64,000 nucleotides of DNA from contig CANLWG010000001.1 of the NCBI GenBank assembly GCA_947494715.1, positions 186,001 through 250,000 on the forward strand, read 5' to 3'. The position numbers and the translations under genes were made by a program. The notes below the pieces were generated by a model. That model did no database searches and was not told the DNA's origin. It saw only the letters and a list, made by a program, of their open reading frames with translations. The DNA comes from an uncultured Flavobacteriaceae bacterium. Its GTDB lineage: Bacteria; Bacteroidota; Bacteroidia; Flavobacteriales; Flavobacteriaceae. Below are positions 38,092-46,284 of this stretch, piece after piece. The first letter of the stretch is position 1. Every line of letters begins with the position of its first letter.

Positions 38092-39303
38092 GTGAAAATT
38101 GTAAATGCAAAGGTCATTGTATGTTCTCCCGGGAGAAATTTTGTCACAATAAAAATCGAGACCGATGAAGGTATTTATGGGCTTGGCGATGCAACCCTGA
38201 ATGGAAGAGAACTTGCAGTGGCCACCTATTTAGAAGAATACTTGATCCCATGTGTTATCGATAGAGATCCCTTCGATACCGAGGATATATGGAATTACCT
38301 CTATCGCGGGGTGTATTGGAGAAGGGGTGCTGTTAATATGACTGCCATTGGAGCCATTGATATGGCCCTATGGGATATTAAGGGAAAAGCTTTGGGTGTG
38401 CCTGTTTATAAACTAATTGGCGGCAAGAGTAGGCATAAATTATTGGCTTACACTCATGCACAAGGCATGGATATTGACGAAACCATTGAAAAGGTTTCAG
38501 AAACGATCAACAAGGGATTTAAAGCGATACGGGTACAATCCGGTGTTCCGGGAATCGAAAAGATTTATGGTATCGCAAAAGATGGCGGGGCCTACGAACC
38601 CGCCATCAAAGGGAATAAGCCCGATGAAGAGCTATGGAGCACGGAGAAATACCTAAATTACCTTCCCGATTTATTCAAAAGGGTTCGTAAGGAATTTGGA
38701 GAAGATATACATCTTTTACATGATGCACACCATAGATTGACCTCGATTGAGACAGCACGATTGGGCAAAAGCCTAGAGCCCTATCACTTGTTTTGGTTGG
38801 AAGATACGGTAGCGGCAGAAAATCAACAGAACTTTGAACTGATAAGGCAGCATACCACGACACCATTGGCGGTAGGCGAAATATTCAATACCATATTCGA
38901 TTGCCAACACTTGATTACTCGACAACTCATCGACTATATAAGAATGACGATAGCCCACGGAGGAGGTTTGACCCCAATGTTGAAAATTGCCAATTTAGCC
39001 GGATTATATGGTGTTCGAACGGGTTGTCACGGCCCTTCCGATCTGTCCCCCATCAATTTGGGGGCCTGTTTACATTTTGGTACGGCCATCAACAATTTTG
39101 GCATTCAAGAATATATGGGTTATGTCCCTGAAACCAAGGAAGTATTTGACTTTAAGCACCAATTCGATGAAGGTCATTTCTATCCTAGTGAAGAACCTGG
39201 GCTAGGTGTCGATATGGATTTTGACAAGGCAAAGAAGTATCGTTACGAACGGGCATTTCTGCCAATCAATAGATTAGAGGACGGAACACTATATCATTGG
39301 TAA
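38092..39303 (+). CDS. Enolase-superfamily sugar-acid dehydratase, ManD/RspA type
   Basis: A 403-residue D-mannonate (or D-gluconate) dehydratase giving 2-keto-3-deoxygluconate; cytoplasmic. The start is GTG at 38092, supported by the family N-terminus MKIVNAKVIVCSPGRNFVT. ManD marks: ATLNGRELAV and YRGVYWRRGAVNMTA in the capping part; barrel Mg ligands in LLHDAHHR (Asp, plus the catalytic His), FWLEDTV (Glu) and LAVGEIFN (Glu). It is first in a tight operon: the SDR starts 1 bp after its stop, then the SMP-30 gene overlaps by 1 bp, then the mutarotase after 8 bp. Substrate within the family varies, so mannonate is only the leading guess. Confidence 0.92.
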   Translation: MKIVNAKVIVCSPGRNFVTIKIETDEGIYGLGDATLNGRELAVATYLEEYLIPCVIDRDPFDTEDIWNYLYRGVYWRRGAVNMTAIGAIDMALWDIKGKALGVPVYKLIGGKSRHKLLAYTHAQGMDIDETIEKVSETINKGFKAIRVQSGVPGIEKIYGIAKDGGAYEPAIKGNKPDEELWSTEKYLNYLPDLFKRVRKEFGEDIHLLHDAHHRLTSIETARLGKSLEPYHLFWLEDTVAAENQQNFELIRQHTTTPLAVGEIFNTIFDCQHLITRQLIDYIRMTIAHGGGLTPMLKIANLAGLYGVRTGCHGPSDLSPINLGACLHFGTAINNFGIQEYMGYVPETKEVFDFKHQFDEGHFYPSEEPGLGVDMDFDKAKKYRYERAFLPINRLEDGTLYHW

Positions 39304-39304
39304 T

Positions 39305-40087
39305 ATGGAAAGATTTAAAGATAGATTTCTTGTAGTTACCGGAGCGTCAAAAACTGGCGGCGTCGGAGCATGCGTGGCAAAACTTTTTGCCAAGGAAGGG
39401 GCAAATGTCCTGATGTTGGATATGGATGAAAAAAGTGGCGAGAGGCTACAAAGGGAATTAGGGGAGCAAACCTTTTTCCTAAAATGCGACGTTAGTTCCG
39501 AAGCATCCGTAAAAGCCAGTATCGAAACAGGAATTCAAAAATTTGGCGAAGTAGATCATTTGGTAAACAATGCTGCTATTCTTGGGTATACCGCGGTTCA
39601 TGAAACACCTTTGGAAGAGTGGAACAAGATTATGAACGTCAACGTAACGGGGCAATTTCTTTGTGCGAAATACGCTATTCCCAGCATGCTGAAAAATGGG
39701 AAGGGTTCTATTGTCAATGTGGCTAGCGCCCAATCATTTATGAGCCAGAAAAAGGTGGCACCCTATGCTACCTCGAAAACTGCCATTTTGGGATTGACCC
39801 GAAGCATAGCAGTGGACTATACCCCTAAAATCAGATGCAATTCCGTCTGTCCAAGCACCATAGATACGCCCATGTTGCACTGGGCCTTGGAACAATCCCC
39901 TAACCCCGACGAAGTCTTGGAAGAGTGTATCGACATGCACCTATTAAAAAGAATTGCGAAACCCGAAGAAATTGCATCATTGATTGCGTTTTTATGCAGT
40001 GACGATGCTGCTAATATTACAGGGCAATCCTTTAGAAGTGACGGTGGAATTGGTCTATTGATAGAGGGAAGTAAGCAAGATGGTTAA
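39305..40087 (+). CDS. Short-chain dehydrogenase/reductase (sugar or sugar-acid)
   Basis: A 260-residue classical SDR. The NAD(P)-binding motif is TGASKTGGVG (near 14-23), the structural motif NNAA, the catalytic Ser lies in NVASAQSF, and the pair Y-x3-K is in APYATSKTA. It ends with the common FRSDGG segment. In an operon with a lactonase and an aldonate dehydratase, the natural role is oxidation of a free aldose to its lactone; a keto-acid reduction is also possible. Start and stop overlap or nearly touch both neighbours, so all four genes are coupled. Confidence 0.9.
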   Translation: MERFKDRFLVVTGASKTGGVGACVAKLFAKEGANVLMLDMDEKSGERLQRELGEQTFFLKCDVSSEASVKASIETGIQKFGEVDHLVNNAAILGYTAVHETPLEEWNKIMNVNVTGQFLCAKYAIPSMLKNGKGSIVNVASAQSFMSQKKVAPYATSKTAILGLTRSIAVDYTPKIRCNSVCPSTIDTPMLHWALEQSPNPDEVLEECIDMHLLKRIAKPEEIASLIAFLCSDDAANITGQSFRSDGGIGLLIEGSKQDG

Positions 40088-40992
40088 TGGGGAAGGGCTT
40101 CAAATATTCTTCAGTGGAACAGATTTTCAATATTCAAATGGAGCATGGCGAAGGCCCGATTTGGGATAATGTGACCAAATCTTTTTATTGGGTCGATCTT
40201 TTGCAAGGAGATTTCCACAAAGGCGACCTATCGACCAAGAAAACTGAAAAAGTAAATATAGGGCAAGCCCTTGGAGTAATTGGACTCCACACTGCGAATC
40301 AATTTATATTGGCAACGAGGGATGGTTTTGGCACCTTTGATTCGAAGTCCAAAACCTTCAAACTGATTAATCCCATTCCAGAAACATTAGACCCACAGGT
40401 ACGATTTAATGACGGCGTTATGGGGCCCGATGGAAAATTTTACGCAGGTACCATGAACTGGGAAGGGAAAGAGGGGTACGGTAAGTTTTTCCGATTCAAT
40501 TCGGATGGAAGATATGACATCCTTGAGCAAAACCATTGTATCCCAAATGGCATGGGTTGGAATATGAAGATGGATACTTTTTTTATGATCGATACCGGAC
40601 ATCATTGCATCTACTCTTTCAACTATATAAAGGACTCCGGGCAATTACAGGATAAAAAGGTATTCAAACAATTCGGTTCCAACGAACATCCTGACGGAAT
40701 GGCCATTGATAGTCAAAACCATTTTTGGATTGCTATGTGGGGAAGTTCTAAAATAATCCATTTGGATGAAAAAGGAATGTTTGTGGAAGAAATACCGTTA
40801 CCGGTAAAGTACCCGACCAGCTGTTGTTTTGGAGGGGAGCAATTAAATCTGCTTTTTATCACCTCTTCAAGACTATTGCTAAATGAAGCGGAAAGAGTTA
40901 GGGATACATTGTCGGGAAACAACTTCATATTAGAGACCTCTCATAGAGCGCAAAAAGAGTACAGATTTGCAACTTCAATTTTCAAAAGCTAA
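40087..40992 (+). CDS. SMP-30/gluconolactonase family sugar lactonase
   Basis: A 301-residue six-bladed propeller lactonase opening aldono-lactones. The metal ligands of the family are visible: Glu in HGEGPIWD, Asn in CIPNGMGW, Asp in HPDGMAID. No signal peptide, so cytoplasmic. The ATG overlaps the SDR stop by one base. It supplies the missing step between the sugar dehydrogenase and the dehydratase of this operon. Confidence 0.92.
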   Translation: MGKGFKYSSVEQIFNIQMEHGEGPIWDNVTKSFYWVDLLQGDFHKGDLSTKKTEKVNIGQALGVIGLHTANQFILATRDGFGTFDSKSKTFKLINPIPETLDPQVRFNDGVMGPDGKFYAGTMNWEGKEGYGKFFRFNSDGRYDILEQNHCIPNGMGWNMKMDTFFMIDTGHHCIYSFNYIKDSGQLQDKKVFKQFGSNEHPDGMAIDSQNHFWIAMWGSSKIIHLDEKGMFVEEIPLPVKYPTSCCFGGEQLNLLFITSSRLLLNEAERVRDTLSGNNFILETSHRAQKEYRFATSIFKS

Positions 40993-41000
40993 AAACGTAA

Positions 41001-41924
41001 ATGCAACTAAAAGAACATATAATAAGAGGAATTCAGGTTTTTGATGTATTGGACTCCGAAAACCGACTCTTTCTAAGAGTTGCCTCTGATTTTGGAGCTA
41101 AAATTATGGAGCTGAACATGACTCTTGAAGAAAATATAATTCCAGTACTTTGGAAAGCAGATTTTGAAGAGCTTGACAGTAATGAATTTGGCAAGAATGA
41201 TATTCTATTTCCTTTCCCTAATAGATTGGATTGTGGGGCATATGAATATAATGGAACTCAATATAAATTCCCTATAAATGAAAAAGAATTAAATAATAGC
41301 ATTCATGGTTTTTTGAGGGAAAGAAGATTTGAATTCAAACATGAAAAAGTAGAAGAGAATTCGGCAGAAGTTACTTTCAGCTTCACTTTCGATGGGGAAT
41401 CTTTTTATCCTTTTCCATTTGTTTTTGAAGTTACCTATCATATCATGAGCGACTTTTTTCAAGTTTCTTTTTCAATCACCAATTCTGGAAACCAAACCAT
41501 GCCTTTCGGTTTGGGATGGCATCCCTATTTTGTATTGGATAGAAAAGGGAGTGGTAAGATTAATTTGCCTGACCGGCGGGAACACTTAGTCAATGATAGA
41601 TATCTGCCAACAGGCGAAATAAGGATTGAGAATGGTAAGTTTTTTGAGCCCGATAGTTCTTTTTATAATGCAACATTTGAAATAATGGGGAAATCACCCT
41701 TCTATGAGTTAGAATTGCGTAAGCATATCCTGGACATAGAAGCGTCAGATTCCTTTGGATTTTTACAATTATATACCCCACCAAAAATGAACGCTGTAGC
41801 GATTGAACCTATGACGTGTTGCATCAATAGTTTCAACAATAAAATTGGATTTAAAGAACTTTCGTCGTTGGAGATCTTCAATGTCGATATAAAAATAAAG
41901 CTATCAAATAAACTAATAGGCTAG
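41001..41924 (+). CDS. Aldose 1-epimerase (mutarotase) family protein
   Basis: 307 residues with the galactose-mutarotase-like beta-sandwich: FPFPNRLDCGAYEYNG, NSIHGFLRERRF (His), GLGWHPYF (His), and a late acidic AIEPMTCC. It interconverts sugar anomers, giving the dehydrogenase its preferred form. No signal peptide. It is 8 bp after the lactonase and ends the operon; a spacer with decayed sequence follows. Confidence 0.9.
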   Translation: MQLKEHIIRGIQVFDVLDSENRLFLRVASDFGAKIMELNMTLEENIIPVLWKADFEELDSNEFGKNDILFPFPNRLDCGAYEYNGTQYKFPINEKELNNSIHGFLRERRFEFKHEKVEENSAEVTFSFTFDGESFYPFPFVFEVTYHIMSDFFQVSFSITNSGNQTMPFGLGWHPYFVLDRKGSGKINLPDRREHLVNDRYLPTGEIRIENGKFFEPDSSFYNATFEIMGKSPFYELELRKHILDIEASDSFGFLQLYTPPKMNAVAIEPMTCCINSFNNKIGFKELSSLEIFNVDIKIKLSNKLIG

Positions 41925-42439
41925 TAGGTAAACCTTTAGGGAAATTGGCGTCACGTTTTCCATTACTGATTTTAAAGATCAAATAACATCTTTCCTCTTA
42001 AATGCATTTTCCCAATATGATACTAAAAAAGTATTCGAAGACTTGAATCTTAATTAATGGTACTAATTTTCTTTGTAATTTTATATCAGTAAAATACACA
42101 TAAAGTTGACGTTCTGAAGCTACTTATTTTTTCAAGTGTCCATAAAGGGATTTGATTTAGATAAGTGCAATCAAAATACTGATAATCAATTATTTGTAAC
42201 AATACGTGGCATGCTGCCACACCCCGACGAACCTAGTATCATTTGACACTAGTTAATAGCTAACTTTATGATTATCAGGAAATTAATTTTTTTTGATTCC
42301 ATTTAGTTAGCTTTTTTACTTGTTAAAAAGTTACCTATTCGGTTACCTCAAATTTTGTATCTTCATTAGAGAAAGTAAGGCTTTCGACGTGATTTGACTT
42401 TCGTTACTAGGAAAATCCGGTTACCTAAAACGAAAGAAA
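41925..42439. other. 515-bp spacer with gene remnant and attachment-like site
   Basis: No intact gene. From 41932 to 42057 an open frame without a start reads like a coding tail (FSITDFKDQITSFLLNAF, ending at a TAA), perhaps the 3' end of a lost gene. At 42214-42228 a sequence resembles the tRNA-Pro 3' end. The last 80 bp lead into the truncated integrase. Confidence 0.5.
42214..42228 (+). other. Possible att remnant (tRNA-Pro 3'-end-like)
   Basis: CTGCCACACCCCGAC here differs from tRNA-Pro CTGCCACCCCGAC (17055-17067) only by two extra bases. It lies about 210 bp before the integrase remnant, where an att copy would be expected. The match is short. Confidence 0.35.
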
Positions 42440-42945
42440 ATGAGAACTTCAAAAACATTCAAAATCCTATTTTGGCAGAATACAGCCAAAACCAATAGTC
42501 ACTATGTACCCATTTATGCCCGTATTACTGTAAATGGCAAGCGGGCAGAAATTAGCATCGGAAACTCTTACCCGGTTGCTTTATGGAATGCTAAAATTAG
42601 CAGGACGCTTGGCCGGACCTTAGAGATAAAGGGAACAATCTCGGTAAACAAGCTTTGACCAATAATGGCATTATGAAGCATATAGAACGGATAAACAAAC
42701 TAATGAACCTGGCTGTAAAACTCGAGTGGATAGAAAAAAATCCATTTGTCCAATATAAAGTTAAGTTCAACAAGTTCGACCGACCTTTTTTATCATTCAT
42801 CGAACTTAAGAAATTTGAGTCTATTGAATTGGAAAGAGCGACTTTGAAAAAAGCCAAGGATTTATTCGTTTTTGCCTGTTACCCTCTTGCTATTCCTTTT
42901 CGCCTCGCAGGGCAAATTCAAAAGAGCATTATAAAAAGAGCTTAG
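42440..42945 (+). pseudogene. Truncated Bacteroidota tyrosine recombinase (integrase)
   Basis: The first part (42440-42658) is the usual N-terminus of this family, with MRTSKTFKILFWQNTA and the arm-binding strand YVPIYARITVNGKRAEISI. It then leaves the homologous frame and stops. A second frame from 42655 resumes with the core-binding domain (GIMKHIERINKLMNLAVKLE, then LFVFACY). Most of the linker between the parts, about 70 residues, and the whole catalytic domain with R-H-R-Y are missing; after FACY the sequence is unrelated. It is therefore dead. Its position opposite tRNA-Pro supports an old integration event. Confidence 0.85.
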
Positions 42946-43363
42946 CCTTATTATACGGTCCATTCGATTTCAAAATCGTTTCTTTTTATCAAAAAGGTAA
43001 TGTGGTTGTGATATATGTAATCAATCTTACTCGGAGGTTAAGCGCACTCGCTTTCGATTACCAAAATCGGCACTGTGTCCAAGATTTTTTTGATAAGCTC
43101 TTTCCCCAAAGTAAAATGGAGGGCAATGCGATGAAAAACTTCTAAAAGTCATAAAGTAAAAACAAGTTGTGCCCTATCCGATTTTCATTGAATACTTATC
43201 TACCGGAACAATATAAATATCGGACAGGTCTCTTCGCAGATTAGTATTCTATGGTTAAAACAAGAAAATATGATAGAATTTTAATTTCGCACTACGAAGC
43301 GTATTGCTAAGATTTGGGGATAAGTATTTATTGAGAAGAGATAAAGCAAAAAAGGTTCTTTAA
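42946..43363. repeat. 418-bp decayed spacer with second copy of the inverted repeat
   Basis: No gene. At 43171-43230 the blocks GCCCTATCCG, TATCTACCGGAAC and CGGACAGG repeat those at 17961-18038 in the same order and spacing. The internal palindrome is weakened here. The segment GCTAAGATTTGGG near 43307 also resembles GGTAAGATTTGGG at 18059. Confidence 0.65.
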
Positions 43364-44014
43364 TTAACCCAAAAACGTATCTGCCATATGTTTTCTAAGA
43401 AAGTGTATGGATCTTCCCATTAACTTATAGGCTCCTTTGGTACTTAGTGCCATAACTTCCGCTATCTCGGCATAACTTAGTTGAAAGTAATATTTAAGGT
43501 GTACAGCTTCCCTTTGCCTATCGGTAAGATTGTTCATCCCTTTTTTTAACTTCCTTTGCTGAGCGTCAAATTGTTGTTTTTCAATTAGTTTTAGTTCTGC
43601 GGAAGGATTCGTATGTAGTTTCAGATAAGACGATAGTGGCGAATCTGAGTATGTCTTACGTCTCTTGATAGATTCGGTAATTAATTTTCTTCTAATTGAT
43701 TTTAAGAGGTACGGTTTAATAGATTTTACCTTGGCCAGCTTATGTTTGTTGTTCCAAATTTCTACGAAGAGATCTTGAATACAGTCTTTGACGAGTTCTT
43801 TGTCATTAATCAATTTTTGTCCGTAGCCATATAATAATGATACATTATTCCTATAGATTGTAGCATAAGCAGTTTCATTGCCCGCCTGAAATTCTTGCCA
43901 AAGTTGAATATCATCAGACTTGGGGGTAATCTCTAATTCGACCGCACTTAGATTTTGTGGGTCGGACGAAATATGATTTTGAAATGCAAAAGCGTCCAAA
44001 TGGAAATCAATCAA
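43364..44014 (-). CDS. ECF sigma factor (SusC/FecR-associated type)
   Basis: 216 residues. Region 2: FQAGNETAYATIYRNN and ELVKDCIQDLFVEIWNN. Region 4: NNLTDRQREAVHLKYYFQLSYAEIAEVM. Such factors pair with FecR anti-sigma proteins and STN-bearing SusC receptors. No ATG exists in frame before region 2: the coordinate given uses a TTG at 44014, directly after an in-frame stop, and a TTG at codon 6 is another choice. The N-terminus may be eroded or may use a weak start. The fecR/susC genes lie 7.4 kb away on the other strand, while a dead amidohydrolase gene is its immediate neighbour. Confidence 0.8.
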   Translation of the reverse strand: MIDFHLDAFAFQNHISSDPQNLSAVELEITPKSDDIQLWQEFQAGNETAYATIYRNNVSLLYGYGQKLINDKELVKDCIQDLFVEIWNNKHKLAKVKSIKPYLLKSIRRKLITESIKRRKTYSDSPLSSYLKLHTNPSAELKLIEKQQFDAQQRKLKKGMNNLTDRQREAVHLKYYFQLSYAEIAEVMALSTKGAYKLMGRSIHFLRKHMADTFLG

Positions 44015-44167
44015 TCAATTACTAAAAGTAATAAAATTTAACATTCATATTAAGAATATATTAATAGAATGTCAAAAAAATAACAAAATTCATAATAAAA
44101 GAACATATTGTTATATATCGTATATTTTTGATTTCATATTTTACCGTGGCAAATTGTAATTTTCTGT

Positions 44168-45095
44168 ATGAAATCGGATTCTAAAAACAACAACGTTTCA
44201 ATGACCCGCCGTCAAGCCATAGACGGAGTGGCATGCTTAAGTTTAATGGGCTTTGGGCTAGAAAAAATCACTTCGTGGGTCACTACAAAAGCCCCAGTCA
44301 TCGAATGGAACGCCCATATATTTAATCCTGATATATCAAGATATCCCATACACCCAAAGGCGACATATACGCCCGACATGTCGGTTCATCCATCAGCTCC
44401 CCTTGCGACATACCTACAAAAACTAGCTTAACAAAAAATCGATAAGACGGTCATCGTACACCCTGAACCCTATGAAGACAATCACAGTTTGATAATTGAT
44501 TGTTTGGAGCGTGAGCCTAATAGACTTAAGGGTACAAGTTTATTTTATCCACAAGATTCCCAGGCTCCAGAAAAGTTGGAGGCTTTGGTAAAACAGGCAC
44601 CCCATATCGTTGCGACCAGGTTTCATGAACATTATGGAAAAGAAAGTTATCTGGATAGTTTTGACGATCAAGGAGTCATGGCGATATGGAAAAAGGCGTA
44701 TAAATTGAACCTCGTTATCGAATTACATATCGCCCCAAATTATGCAGTCTAAGCAGGCAAATTGATAGAGGAATTCAAAGGTTGCAAGGTGCTCATTGAC
44801 CACTTGACAGAGCCGCAGATCGGCTCATCGGTTGAATTTGCAGACATGTAAGATTTGGTACAATACCCCAAGTTTACATGAAGTTATCGGACATCGGCCA
44901 CTTTGCCGAGGATGAACCTTATTATGAAAGCGCGTTACCTTTTACAAAAAGGACAATTCGCGAGTTTGTGCCGATAGAATGTTTTGGGGAAGTGGGTCGC
45001 CAAAAATCGTTGATATACACATGGCCTCCTATTCCATTGAAGATAGGGAAAAGGTAAAGGGTGGAAATATTCAAAAATTGCTCGATTGGAAATAG
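44168..45095 (+). pseudogene. Decayed amidohydrolase (TIM-barrel metal-dependent hydrolase)
   Basis: The N-terminus has a Tat-like signal (MTRRQAIDGVACLSLMGFG), then EWNAHIFNPDISRYP, HPEPYEDNH and VLIDHLTEP, as in amidohydrolase-2 proteins related to L-fuconolactonase and pyrone-dicarboxylate lactonase. Three in-frame stops interrupt it at 44429, 44750 and 44849. Frameshifts lie near 44877 and 44975, after which the reading continues with RMFWGSGSPKIVDIHMASYS and ends at 45095. With five lesions, it is not a sequencing slip. The family would hydrolyse a sugar lactone, which fits the dehydratase genes downstream. Confidence 0.88.
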
Positions 45096-45503
45096 TTGTT
45101 GAAAGGGATGTTCTCGTTTAAATCTGTGATAGTATCTAAAATTTTACTAAACCAAACCCCATTTTTAGTCGATAGAAGTAAAATATCGAAAGGCTCACTA
45201 TTTTTAATCTGCCCAATAGAGAATAACTGAGTTTTTTAATATAAATCCTGCTTTGAATCGGGTATTTCCAGTTTTGGTCAAAATCATAAATGAGCAATTG
45301 AACCGTTGCAACATATTTTAATTTTGAAAACGACCCATTGAAACAACTAAAATTTCGAGCTATCCTTTTCAAGTAAGATAAGTTCAAAAAATATTCTTTT
45401 TCATGGGGTAAAAATTGAATTTTCATCTCTTAAATAAAAAAGTGTTCAGTTCAAAAAAGCACTTGAATTGGCCGCTATTTTAAAACTTATGACATTGAAG
45501 TTT
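45096..45503. other. 408-bp spacer before the aldolase operon
   Basis: No convincing gene; a 96-codon minus-strand frame here is AT-rich and starts inside the conserved 29-bp element, so I reject it. The only clear signal is that element at 45403-45431. Confidence 0.5.
45403..45431 (+). promoter_or_regulatory. 29-bp shared element, copy A (aldolase operon)
   Basis: The sequence opens ATGGGGTAAAAA and closes with CTCTT. It matches 51362-51390 at 26 of 29 positions. It lies 72 bp before the aldolase ATG. Outside the block the flanks differ, so it looks like a selected regulatory site, not a recent duplication. Confidence 0.7.
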
Positions 45504-46268
45504 ATGAAAAATTTAAAGAAAAGACTACAGCAGGGGGAAGCACTCAATGGTTGTTGGTTGAACCTTGGTAGTCCACTAACGGCAGAAATAGTGGGTAATG
45601 CTGGATATGATTGGGTATTAATTGATTTAGAACATGGAGCAGGAAATGAAAAGGATGCGCTTTCACAATTACAGGCTTTGCAGTCGGGTACCGCTGGCGT
45701 AATAGTCAGGGTGGAAAGTACTGACAGGCGTAGGGTCCAGCGTACTTTAGATATGGGCGCTGAAGGTATTATGTGCCCTCAGATAGAGAATGCCGCTGAT
45801 GCCCAAATTGCCGTTGACGGAATGCATTATTCCCCCGATGGAAAGAGAGGGGTGGCCAAAATGGTCAGAGCGACCGGTTTCGGAAAAGAATTTGAAAGTT
45901 ACCGGCAAGGGTCAAAAGAGAATATTCTAGGGGTAATCCAAATCGAAACTAGTGAAGCTTTGAATCATTTGGATGAAATTGCCGCTCTGGATGGGGTAGA
46001 CGTATTGTTTATAGGCCCCTCTGATCTGACTATGTCTTTAGGTATATTCGGTCAGCTTAACCATCCACTATATATCGATGCCCTAAAAGCAATTGTAACC
46101 GCTGCCGAAAAAGCTGGAAAAGCTGTCGGAATTTTATTGTTCGACCCAGGGGATTATAAAACCTACTACGATATGGGAATTCGGTTTATGGCCTGCGGTT
46201 CCGATGCGACTTTCGTGGCCCAAGGGGCAAAAAATATGGCCAAGGCTCTAAATTCCAATAAGGAGTAA
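45504..46268 (+). CDS. HpcH/HpaI-family class II aldolase
   Basis: A 254-residue aldolase related to GarL (2-keto-3-deoxyglucarate aldolase), yielding pyruvate and tartronate semialdehyde from 5-keto-4-deoxyglucarate. I chose the ATG at 45504 (MKNLKKRLQQGEALNGCWLN), the standard family start; an ATG at 45489 and a TTG further up are also in frame. Catalytic His44 is in DLEHG, Arg69 in VRVES, the metal Glu in GVIQIETSEAL, and LFIGPSDLTMSLG closes the site. It heads an operon with the GntP permease (16-bp gap), GarR and GudD homologues, which together make up the glucarate/galactarate route. Confidence 0.92.
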   Translation: MKNLKKRLQQGEALNGCWLNLGSPLTAEIVGNAGYDWVLIDLEHGAGNEKDALSQLQALQSGTAGVIVRVESTDRRRVQRTLDMGAEGIMCPQIENAADAQIAVDGMHYSPDGKRGVAKMVRATGFGKEFESYRQGSKENILGVIQIETSEALNHLDEIAALDGVDVLFIGPSDLTMSLGIFGQLNHPLYIDALKAIVTAAEKAGKAVGILLFDPGDYKTYYDMGIRFMACGSDATFVAQGAKNMAKALNSNKE

Positions 46269-46284
46269 CTTCACTAGTATAATT

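Noticed and set aside
45136-45426. A 96-codon minus-strand frame
   Set aside because: Aromatic- and lysine-rich, no recognisable domain, and it begins within the conserved 29-bp element, which explains the conserved DNA better than coding does.
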